64,000 nt of DNA, taken from assembly GCF_020520425.1 (NCBI RefSeq), contig NC_079490.1, forward strand, positions 2,294,001 to 2,358,000. The letters run 5' to 3'. Both the position numbers and the translations under genes were made by a program. Source of the DNA: Spinacia oleracea (lineage: Eukaryota > Streptophyta > Magnoliopsida > Caryophyllales > Amaranthaceae). Below, piece after piece: positions 12,280-22,457 of the stretch. Within the stretch, counting starts at the first letter, position 1, and each line of letters starts with the position of its first letter. The notes below the pieces were generated by a model, which saw only the letters and a list, made by a program, of their open reading frames with translations, had not been told where the DNA came from and did no database searches.

Positions 12280-13143
12280 GTCTCCCACTTGTCCTTAGGG
12301 ACAAGTGTGCATTTCCTAATTCCTTTGTCGCTCGATGCTTGCTCTTGAACATAAGGTAAGAGTTGTCATCCTTATTATGTCCAGAGGTGTTCCTCGGTTT
12401 CAGAGTTCAACTGATCAAATAAACAGATAATCATAGCCTATGATTCATCCGAGCACGGCCATGCATTTCACAGTTTCTAGCTCTCCGAGTGGCCTTGTAC
12501 AACTTTTAAGCATCTCATCCCGATTTATGGGAGGACAATCCCAATCTTGCGATCTTGAGATTAGACTTCGTTTGATAGGTGATTACCTGAGCGTTGCCTT
12601 TATAGCCTCCTTTTACGGTGCGACGGTTGGTCAACGTCAAAGCAACCAGTTCTCAAACAAGTAATCTCAAATCACTCAGGTATTGAGGATTTAGTGTCTA
12701 ATAATTTAATGAAATTTACTTATGACAGACTTTCATCTCTTACAGTAAAGTTTCATAGGTCTTGTCCGATACTAGTCTTCCCAAAGTAAGTATCTATGCA
12801 AATGATTATGACATTGCCATGTCCACATAGTTCAAGAAACAGAACTACTAGTCATCTTGCATTCTAATCGTCTAACGTTTTCTATGCGTCCAATTTTATA
12901 GAAAACTCCGATTAGGGACCATTTTCAACCTTTGACATTCAAGTTCACTTGATAGACATTTCTTAGTCACAGGACTGGTCCTGACAGTCTATCTTGAATA
13001 TATCGTCAAGTTGAAGGGACTCATCATTTAATAAACCACAAATTAAATGGAAAAATGAATTTCTTTCATTTATTGTGAATGATTAACCAATAATGTTTTA
13101 CAAAGATTTAAACTCTAAAACTTTAAAACATTAAACAGAGACA

Positions 13144-16100
13144 TCAAAGCCATTCTCCAATATGCTTGATTCCCATAGCTGCAGTGTGCGAGTTGTGCTT
13201 CGCTTGCGGCAGAGGTTTAGTTAATGGATCTGATATGTTGTCATCAGTTCCAATTTTGCTTATCTCGACTTCTTTTCTTTCAACGAACTCTCGTAGAAGG
13301 TGAAATCTACGAAGTACATGCTTGACTCTCTGGTGGTGTCTAGGCTCTTTTGCCTGTGCAATAGCTCCGTTATTATCACAATACAGGGCTATTGGTCCTT
13401 TAATGGAGGGGACTACACCAAGTTCTCCTATGAACTTCCTTAGCCATATAGCTTCCTTTGCTGCTTCATGTGCAGCAATGTACTCCGCTTCAGTTGTAGA
13501 ATCCGCAATGGTGCTTTGCTTAGCACTTTTCCAGCTTACTGCTCCTCCGTTGAGGCAGAAGACAAACCCAGACTGTGATCTGAAATCATCTTTGTCGGTT
13601 TGGAAACTTGCGTCCGTATACCCTTTAACAATTAATTCATCATCTCCACCATAGACCAGGAAGTCATCTTTGTGCCCTTTCAGGTACTTCAGAATATTCT
13701 TGGCAGCAGTCCAATGCGCCTCTCCTGGGTCTGACTGGTATCTGCTCGTAGCACTGAGTGCGTACGCAACATCCGGGCGTGTACATATCATAGCATACAT
13801 TATTGAACCAATCAATGATGCATATGGAATCCCATTCATTCGTCTACGCTCATCAAGTGTTTTTGGGCACTGAGTCTTGCTTAGAGTCATTCCATGAGAC
13901 ATGGGTAGGTAGCCTCGCTTGGAGTCCGCCATCTTGAACCTATCAAGCACCTTATTGATATAAGTGCTTTGACTAAGTCCAATCATCTTTTTAGATCTAT
14001 CTCTGTAAATCTTGATGCCCAATATGTACTGTGCTTCTCCTAGATCCTTCATCGAAAAACATTTCCCAAGCCAAATCTTGACAGAGTTCAACATAGGAAT
14101 GTCATTTCCGATAAGCAATATGTCGTCGACATATAATACTAGGAAAGCAATTTTGCTCCCACTGACCTTCTTGTATACACAAGATTCGTCTGCGTTCTTG
14201 ATGAAACCAAAGTCACTGACTGCTTCATCAAAACGTATATTCCAGCTCCTGGATGCCTGCTTCAATCCGTAGATTGACTTCTTTAGCTTGCATACCTTTT
14301 TAGCATTCTTTGGATCCTCAAAACCTTCAGGCTGTGTCATAAACACAGTTTCTGTTAAAACGCCGTTTAAGAAAGCAGTTTTGACATCCATCTGCCATAT
14401 TTCGTAATCGTAATATGCAGCGATTGCTAACATTATTCGAATAGACTTTAGCATTGCAACTGGTGAAAAGGTTTCATCGTAATCCACACCGTGGACTTGC
14501 CTGTAACCTTTTGCAACCAATCTAGCTTTGAAGACTTCAAGTTTCCCATCCTTGTCCTTTTTCAGTTTGAAAACCCATTTGCTTCCAATGGCTTGGTAGC
14601 CATCTGGCAAATCGACCAAATCCCATACTTGGTTTTCAGACATGGAGTCTAATTCAGATTGCATGGCTTCTTGCCACTGCTTGGAGCTAGGGCTCGTCAT
14701 AGCTTGCTTGTAAGTCGCAGGTTCATCACTTTCAAGTAATAGAACGTCATAGCTCTCGTTCGTCAAAATACCTAAGTACCTTTCCGGTTGAGATCTATAT
14801 CTTTGCGATCTACGCGGGGTAATATTTCTAGATTGACCATGATTCTCACCAGATTCTTCTAAAGATCTCTGAGTTTCATCCTGAATGTCATCTTGAGCAT
14901 TCTCTAGAGTTTGTTGTTCGACTCGAATTTCTTCGAGGTCTACTTTTCTCCCACTTGTCATTTTGGAAATGTGATCCTTCTCCAAAAAGACACCATCTCG
15001 AGCAACAAACACTTTGTTCTCAGATGTATTGTAGAAGTAATACCCCTTTGTTTCCTTTGGATAGCCCACAAGGATACATTTGTCAGATTTTGGATGAAGT
15101 TTGTCTGAAATTAATCGTTTGACGTATACTTCACATCCCCAAATCTTAAGAAAAGACACATTTGGAGGCTTTCCAAACCATAATTCGTATGGAGTCTTTT
15201 CGACAGCTTTAGACGGAGCTCTATTTATAGTGAGTGCAGCTGTATTTAGTGCATGTCCCCAAAATTCTAATGGAAGTTCGGCCTGACCCATCATTGACCT
15301 GACCATGTCTAGCAAGGTTCTGTTCCTCCGTTCTGACACACCGTTCCATTGTGGTGTTCCAGGAGGAGTCAATTCTGATAGAATTCCACATTCTTTCAGA
15401 TGGTCATCAAATTCATAGCTCAGATATTCACCGCCTCTATCAGACCGCAGTGCCTTAATCTTCTTGCCTAATTGATTCTCTACTTCACTCTGAAATTCCT
15501 TGAATTTGTCAAAGGATTCAGACTTATGCTTCATTAGGTAGACATAACCATACCTACTGAAGTCATCAGTGAAAGTGATAAAGTAGCTGAAACCACCTCT
15601 AGCATTTGTACTCATTGGTCCACATACATCTGTATGGATTAAACCCAATAGTTCATTTGCTCTTTCTCCAACTTTAGAGAAAGGTTGCTTTGTCATTTTG
15701 CCAAGTAAACATGATTCGCATTTACCATAATCCTCTAAGTCAAATGGTTCTAGAATTCCTTCCCTTTGAAGTCTTTCTAAGCGTTTCAAGTTTATATGGC
15801 CTAATCGACAATGCCACAGATAGGTGAGATCTGAATCATCCTTTTTGGCCTTTTTGGTATTTATGTTATATAATTGTTTGTCGTGATCTAATAAATAAAG
15901 TCCATTGACTAATCTAGCAGATCCATAAAACATCTCTTTAAAATAAAACGAACAACTATTGTCTTTTATTATAAAGGAAAATCCCTTAGCATCTAAGCAA
16001 GAAACTGAAATGATGTTTTTAGTAAGACTTGGAACATGGAAACATTCTTCCAGTTCCAAAACTAGCCCGGAGGGCAACGACAAATAGTAAGTTCCTACAG

Positions 16101-17109
16101 CTAATGCAGCAATCCGTGCTCCATTTCCCACTCGTAGGTCGACTTCACCCTTGCTTAACTTTCTACTTCTTCTTAGTCCCTGTGGATTGGAACATAAGTG
16201 TGAGCCACAACCTGTATCTAATACCCAAGAAGTTGAATTAGCAAGTATACAGTCTATAACGAAAATACCTGAAGATGGAACGACTGTTCTGTTCTTCTGA
16301 TCTTCCTTTAGCTTCAAGCAATCTCTCTTCCAATGCCCCTTCTTCTTGCAGTAGAAGCATTCGGATTCAGAAGTGGGTTGACTGACCTTCCTCTTTGCAG
16401 ATTTGGCGCCAGTTTGCTTAGTTGGGCTGGCCTTGTTGCCACCTTTCTTAGCATTCCTCTTCTTTCCAGATTTCTTGAACTTGCCCCCACGCACCATAAG
16501 CACATCCTGCTTATCACTTTTGAGCGTCTTTTCAGCGGTTTTCAGCATACCGTGAAGCTCAGTGAGCGTTTTGTCCAGACTATTCATACTGTAGTTCAGT
16601 TTGAACTGATCATACCCGCTATGAAGAGAATGGAGGATGGTGTCTATAGCCATTTCCTGAGAAAATTGCTGATCCAGCCGACTCATATTCTCAATGAGTC
16701 CAATCATTTTGAGAACATGTGGACTTACGGGCTCGCCTTTCTTAAGCTTGGTCTCAAGAATTTGCCTATGAGTCTCGAATCTTTTGACTCGAGCCAGATC
16801 TTGGAACATGTTCTTCAACTCACTGATGATTGTGAAAGCATCTGAGTTGATGAACGTTTTCTGCAGATCCGCACTCATGGTGGCGAGCATTAGACATTTC
16901 ACATCCTTGTTGGCATCAATCCAACGATTGAGGGCAGCCTGAGTGACCCCGTCGCCAGGAGCTTCGGGCATCGCCTCATCCAGGACATACTCCTTTTCTT
17001 CCTGCATAAGAACTATTTGCAAGTTCCTTTGCCAGTCAAGGAAGTTTTTCCCGTTCAACTTCTCCTTTTCGAGAATTGATCGAATGTTGAATGAATTGTT
17101 GTTTGCCAT
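13144..17109 (-). CDS. Copia gag-pol polyprotein
   Basis: A single open frame of about 1320 residues if started at the Met of MANNNSFNIRSILEKEKLNG (17109), the usual Copia gag start; the frame itself opens slightly further upstream. In order it shows a gag core, a CCHC zinc knuckle (CFYCKKKGHWKRDC), a protease motif (DTGCGSHLC), an integrase with HCRLGH and the catalytic core, a reverse transcriptase with YVDDILLIG, and an RNase H with the TEAEY region. It ends shortly before the polypurine tract. Such polyproteins are cut by their own protease and make the virus-like particle, cDNA and integration complex. It belongs to the 10976-21258 element and looks whole. Confidence 0.93.
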   Translation of the reverse strand: MANNNSFNIRSILEKEKLNGKNFLDWQRNLQIVLMQEEKEYVLDEAMPEAPGDGVTQAALNRWIDANKDVKCLMLATMSADLQKTFINSDAFTIISELKNMFQDLARVKRFETHRQILETKLKKGEPVSPHVLKMIGLIENMSRLDQQFSQEMAIDTILHSLHSGYDQFKLNYSMNSLDKTLTELHGMLKTAEKTLKSDKQDVLMVRGGKFKKSGKKRNAKKGGNKASPTKQTGAKSAKRKVSQPTSESECFYCKKKGHWKRDCLKLKEDQKNRTVVPSSGIFVIDCILANSTSWVLDTGCGSHLCSNPQGLRRSRKLSKGEVDLRVGNGARIAALAVGTYYLSLPSGLVLELEECFHVPSLTKNIISVSCLDAKGFSFIIKDNSCSFYFKEMFYGSARLVNGLYLLDHDKQLYNINTKKAKKDDSDLTYLWHCRLGHINLKRLERLQREGILEPFDLEDYGKCESCLLGKMTKQPFSKVGERANELLGLIHTDVCGPMSTNARGGFSYFITFTDDFSRYGYVYLMKHKSESFDKFKEFQSEVENQLGKKIKALRSDRGGEYLSYEFDDHLKECGILSELTPPGTPQWNGVSERRNRTLLDMVRSMMGQAELPLEFWGHALNTAALTINRAPSKAVEKTPYELWFGKPPNVSFLKIWGCEVYVKRLISDKLHPKSDKCILVGYPKETKGYYFYNTSENKVFVARDGVFLEKDHISKMTSGRKVDLEEIRVEQQTLENAQDDIQDETQRSLEESGENHGQSRNITPRRSQRYRSQPERYLGILTNESYDVLLLESDEPATYKQAMTSPSSKQWQEAMQSELDSMSENQVWDLVDLPDGYQAIGSKWVFKLKKDKDGKLEVFKARLVAKGYRQVHGVDYDETFSPVAMLKSIRIMLAIAAYYDYEIWQMDVKTAFLNGVLTETVFMTQPEGFEDPKNAKKVCKLKKSIYGLKQASRSWNIRFDEAVSDFGFIKNADESCVYKKVSGSKIAFLVLYVDDILLIGNDIPMLNSVKIWLGKCFSMKDLGEAQYILGIKIYRDRSKKMIGLSQSTYINKVLDRFKMADSKRGYLPMSHGMTLSKTQCPKTLDERRRMNGIPYASLIGSIMYAMICTRPDVAYALSATSRYQSDPGEAHWTAAKNILKYLKGHKDDFLVYGGDDELIVKGYTDASFQTDKDDFRSQSGFVFCLNGGAVSWKSAKQSTIADSTTEAEYIAAHEAAKEAIWLRKFIGELGVVPSIKGPIALYCDNNGAIAQAKEPRHHQRVKHVLRRFHLLREFVERKEVEISKIGTDDNISDPLTKPLPQAKHNSHTAAMGIKHIGEWL

Positions 17110-17202
17110 ATTAAAAACTACAATTGAAAAGAATAAACAAATAAATAACCATTCACAGTTTCTCTTAATAAACTTAAATTCTAGCATACATGCATAATTC
17201 AA

Positions 17203-19954
17203 TGTTTATTAAGCATTTTATTCAAGTTATGTGTTCCGGCAGGTGTGAATAAAATGATTCCAAGATCCTAAAATCATTGAAGAACTAAGCACAGTTTGTC
17301 GACTTAATCCTAGAACATCTTAGGTAAGCAAAAGCCTTTTGCTAATAGTCTAGAAACTATTCTTGGTTGATAGGTACGTCTAAGAACTTATTAGGTAAAC
17401 CTATCGAATTTGCCACGACATAAAAGGACTCCTTACTTATATCGTTGAGTTTCACCAAAACTAACATGTACTCACAATTATTTGTGTACCTTGCCCCTTT
17501 AGGACCAATAAGTAACACCTCGCTGAGCGAAAACTATTACTAGATTGATGTAAAGGATATCCAAGCAAGTGTATATTTTGGCATGGCACCTTTTAACTCA
17601 ATTTTTAAGTTTGGAACTTAAGGCTCTTACTATGTTGGTTAGATTTTAAGTGAACTAAAATCCTTAATCATGCAACATAATCAAGCTTTTGATCTCATGC
17701 ATTTTAAGACATATTTAAAGCAATAAATAACTTAAAACATGCATAAGATATTTGTGATCTAGTATGGCCCGACTTCATCTTGAAGCTTTGACTTCAAAGT
17801 CCGTCTTGAAAATCTCCGTGGGAGGCACCATTTTCTTCAAATAGGATAAGCTATAACTAATTACAACTATTTGATGGTACGCAGACCATATTTGAATTGA
17901 AAAATAACTTTGGTGCTTTAGACCAATTACATTCAAATTAATGGTACGCAGACCATATTTTCTATCCTATTTGGGCCATACTAGTCACTTCATAACCTGC
18001 AAAACAGTACATATACAATATATACCATTCACCCATTCATTATCATGAATGGCCCACATAGCTGGTTAGTAAAACACATTATGCATCACGTAAACATTTG
18101 CAGCAATTAATCAAGGGCACCAATAATCTACCAATTATTCAGTCCTTATTAATTCTAATCGAGTTGTTTTAACCTTAAGGATTTGTAGACCTAATCAAGA
18201 GTTTATGACTAAAAAGCGCTCCCACTCAAACCAATAAATTCATATGCTTTACTAATTTTAAACATAAAATTGTATTTCTAGTCTAACCGGAAACATACAA
18301 ATTTAATTAAAATTTAAAGCTCATATAAATTTATAATTGAATCCAAAAATTTAATTTAATTTCAGTCGTATTTAAATTAATTCATGATTTTAATTTTAGT
18401 AAAATAATTAGAATAAATTCCATTTATTATAATTATAATATTCAAAATTAAAATCCAAGAAATTAATTCAAATTATTAATTTTAAAATTAATTAAAATTA
18501 CGTGAACTGAAATTTTCAAATTAAACATTCAAAACGATCTAATCGTAACGCAAACACCCTATGCGTTGCACGCCCATGGGCCGCACGCACACAGCCATTG
18601 CTGGCCATGTGCGCGCAGCCCATGCGCTCGTCGCATAGCTGCTGCTGTCCTATCGCAAGCCTCCGCACAGCGCCCCATCGCACGCGAGCTATCGCTCGCA
18701 GTGCGCGCGCGCGAGATCGCTCGCTGGGCGCGCTGGCTCGCTCGCTGTGCGCGCGAGCCATCGCTCGCTGGGGCGCGACATCGCTCGCTGAGCGAGCGAC
18801 ATTGCGCGCTGCGCGCGCGAGCCATCGCTCGCTGGGGCGCGACATCGCTCGCTGGGCGAGCGACATCGCGCGCTGCGCGCGCGAGCAGTGCTGGGCGCAG
18901 CGCTCGTGGCACGCGAGCTTGCGCTCGCTGCGCGCGAGGCTGCGCGCACTTGTGCGAGGCAGCGCGCGTTGTGGCGCAGCTCGCTTGCTGCCCACACGCG
19001 ACTGTCTTGGCTCGCCCTTCGCCCATGCCCATTCGTTCATTGCTCGTGGCACACGACACAAGGCAGGGCTGCTGCCTTGTGCTCGTGCACTACGCCCTTG
19101 CTCATTGCATTCGTGCCGCACGGGCGACGAGCTCCCTTGCTCGTCGTCGCACGCCCGCATTATACAACACCCCTTAAGGGTAACACGAAGCGTCCATTGC
19201 TTCGTGCGTGCAAGTTATTTGAACGAATCGCATAAAAATTTAAAATTTATATTTAAAATTAATGACAAATTAATAAATATTATTAATTTCATAATTTTAG
19301 GGCGAAAAAATCGAAAATTTATTATCCAATTGATTTCCGATTGATATGGATTCAAGTCTAGGTCATAAAAATTTAAAATTTATCGTAAATTTACAATTTT
19401 TATGGTGGTTTTTAATCATAGGTTTCTAATTAAATTACAATTAATTATGAAAATCAAATTAATTCTAAATTATTCTAATTTTCAACAAATTAATCATAAT
19501 TACAAATTAGATTGCATAATTAACAAGACTAGGCATTCAAACTTGTTAAACATATGCAGTAGGTCAATCAAAAATTCAAGATTTATCAACAGGAATCGCA
19601 AATATTTAATTTAACATTTTAAATTTACGAAATTTTGCATTCGAAAAACTAAAACCTTCGAAAAGTCATAGTTAGGCTTCGAATTTGAGAATTCTGGGTT
19701 CGGCAGAAAAATACTATTTTTGTCAAAATTTTAGAATGCCTTTTACATGCGGAATTGACACAAAAATCACTCAATTCGGATGAGTAACGAAGAAACTGCC
19801 GAAAAACTGCGTACATATAATTAAATAAACGCAATTTGCAATTAATTAACAATTACGAAAATTAATCACCCCTTTTAATTCTTGCAAATTTGTAATATTT
19901 AACCATGTTCATGCAATTTAGATTATGAAAATAATAAGGGGCTCGTGATACCAC
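17203..19954 (-). other. Long untranslated leader of the Copia element
   Basis: About 2.75 kb separates the primer-binding site from gag. Most is AT-rich and non-coding, but 18540-19180 is sharply GC-rich and repetitive. Open frames here on both strands (Ala/Arg/Ser-rich) are products of the repeat and are not supported as proteins. Confidence 0.75.
18560..19010. repeat. GC-rich tandem repeat inside the Copia leader
   Basis: Units of the type GCGAGCCATCGCTCGCTGG and GGGCGCGACATCGCTCGCTG alternate many times, rich in GCGC and GCTCGC palindromes. The composition contrasts with the AT-rich flanks. Its strong self-complementarity suggests a structured leader RNA, possibly for packaging or dimerisation. 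That role is only an inference. Confidence 0.8.
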
Positions 19955-21258
19955 TGTTAGGTTATGATACATATGACATTACATAGATCATGCGGAAACA
20001 ACCATTAACCCAGGACAACATATTATTTACACATAATCATATAGCATAATTTAGATGCATACTCTTTGTTGCGTGCCCTCCCTAGCTGCGCCCGAACCGA
20101 ACAAGAACAAGTCTTTTAGGACTCCAAGTGTCGTCCCTCCGTAGATAGTCCACAGCACGTCCGGATCCGCCTTAAGATTGACCAACTAGAATCGCCCTTA
20201 AGGTACTAGAAAATTTCGGCACTTTTGAGCAAGATGTGTGTTTTAATTTTCTCTCAAAAAACTCACTTTTGAATACTTTGAAACTTGTGTATAAATTATG
20301 ACCCCTAGGCCTTTATTTATAGAGTTATGGAAAAGGAATCGTAATCCTAGTAGGATACGAATTAATTGAAATTAGAATCCTACATGAATTCTATTTAATT
20401 AATTTATCCAATTAGGAATAGAAATTTAATCATACACTGACTCTTGTAGATTCAGGAATCACGCATGAGCACAAACTCACACACACACGGCAGCCACAAG
20501 GGCTGCCCATGCGCGTGCGTGCAGCAGCCCGCGCAGCACGGCCCACGCAGCCGTGGCCCTTGGCGCGCGCTGGGCCTGCCTTGCGGTAGGCCTGGGCGCT
20601 GCCTTGGCTGGGCTTGTGGCGCGCATGCTTGCTGGGCGATTGGCCCCGGCTTCGTGCTGGGCCTTCGTCCGGCAAGCCTCGTTCGATGCTAATTCGTACG
20701 ATACGCTTCCGATTAAATTTCCATTTCCGGAATCTATTTCCGATACGAACAATATTTAATATTTCCGATTCTGACAATATTTCCGTTTCCGGCAATATTT
20801 CCGATTCTGGTAATATTTCCATTTCCAATAATATTTTCCGACACGTACCATGTTTCCGTTTCCGGCAACATCTACGACTTGGATAATATTCATATTTCCG
20901 ATACGATCCATATTTCCGTTTCCGGCAATATCATCGTTTCCGGAGTATTCATTTCTTGCCTGTGACGATCTTAGCTCCCACTGAAACCAAGATCCGTCGG
21001 TTCCGAATATTCATAGATGGAGTATTTAATGCCATTAAATACTTGATCCGTTTACGTACTATTTGTGTGACCCTACGGGTTCAGTCAAGAGTAAGCTGTG
21101 GATTAATATCATTAATTCCACTTGAACTGAAGCGGCCTCTAGCTAGGCATTCAGCTCACTTGATCTCACTGAATTATTAACTTGTTAATTAATACTGAAC
21201 CGCATTTATTAGACTTAACATAGAATGCATACTTGGACCAAGGGCATTATTTCCTTCA
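19955..21258 (-). repeat. 5' LTR of the Copia element
   Basis: 1304 bp. On the minus strand it begins TGAAGGAAATAATGCC and ends CCTAACA. It would carry the promoter and the polyadenylation signal of the element. Confidence 0.93.
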
Positions 21259-21263
21259 TATGT

Positions 21264-22457
21264 GACATCTAAAACCACAAAATAACAAAGAGGTAAGGGT
21301 TACTAAGTACAATTTATAATTAAAATGAATGTGAATAGGCTCTAATAAATTCAGTAAGTTCAGATAATAAGATATGTTTAAAAATAATAAGTAAAAATCA
21401 GGTGATAGAATGCACCTGAACAGAGGTTAGGCTTCGCGATCCAGATAAAGGGAGGAGGAAAAGAAGAGGCGGCTCCTAGTTGGATTAGCTATAGATATGT
21501 TAGTTAAATCTAGTATGTATGCCTAAGATGAAAATATTTAGCATTATAAGGAGGAAGAAGTTTTTTTTTTGATTCTTGCTATAATGTTACTCTATTGGAC
21601 TAATCAATGATATGAAATTCTTGCATAAGTTAAAGATAATACTTCAATATTGACTATAAATGCTTGAATTTTATCAATTGATGTGTAAAAATTGAAGACT
21701 GATAATTTAAATTCAATTGTACTACGTATATAAGTTCATGAATTTTTGTTAATTAAGTGGCATTTTTTTTTGAGTTGGCAAGCCGAATATAAGACCAACT
21801 TAACTCATCTTTTTAGACGATAGAAGAAAACAATCATTACCATAAGCGAACCGATTAAAAATTTGTCGAAGTAACTATGGCTATTGTAAGCCATGAATTC
21901 GATACCTTATTTTTCTCTAATAACAACGGAGAAAAGAAACAGTCTCAAATGTTAAGTTATGTTGTGTTCCGGACATCTTTAAGAATTTAAATGGGACACT
22001 TTAGTGAGAATATAATGTCAATGTTCTAACACATTTGTACAATTCAAATTCACTCGCATATTTTGGTTTTACAAGACTTGTGTAACCAAGGGTCTTAGTG
22101 GCGGTGCCGGTAAAAATTCAATGGGTTTAATTCTTGTAGTTCTTACATGTGCAAAGTATAAAACATGCTCCATTCTTTATTTTACAGAAAACAAGTACAT
22201 AACGATTATCTTTTAGTTATACAATATGGAAACACTTTTCTTATATAAATACTTATGTTATTTGGACTTTTCATTTACTTCAAGTATCCGTGCCGAATCC
22301 TCGACACTTGTACATGAGTATGGACACTGTACACTTTATTTTAGACCAAAATCATGTTTTTTCTTCGAAAATAGCTGAGTTAGACACCTAACACGCACAC
22401 CTATCCGACATCGGTACCCGAGTCCAGGTAACACAACTTAATACTATCGTAAATCGG
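21264..22457. other. Intergenic, downstream of gene B
   Basis: AT-rich. Nothing recognised beyond the probable 3' untranslated region of gene B at its right edge. Confidence 0.5.

Larger units (their letters stand above)
10976..21258 (-). mobile_element. Complete-looking Copia LTR retrotransposon
   Basis: Two LTRs of 1304 bp (10976-12279 and 19955-21258) begin TGTTAGG and end CCTTCA on the plus strand. The exact 5-bp duplication TATGT lies at 10971-10975 and 21259-21263. Coding is on the minus strand, so the right LTR is the 5' LTR. A Met-tRNA-type primer site (TGGTATCACGAGCC-like) sits next to it at about 19938-19953. A polypurine tract (AAGTGGGAGAC) sits next to the left LTR at about 12280-12290. 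One long open frame carries gag, protease, integrase, reverse transcriptase and RNase H in Copia order. By eye the LTRs are almost identical, so the insertion is recent. The element looks whole. Confidence 0.95.

Noticed and set aside
13322-17197. Plus-strand open frames opposite the Copia polyprotein
   Set aside because: Shadows of the minus-strand coding region with no independent support.
18516-19344. Several overlapping Ala/Arg/Ser-rich open frames on both strands (up to 248 residues)
   Set aside because: Products of the GC-rich tandem repeat in the Copia leader; open in many frames at once because the repeat lacks stop codons.
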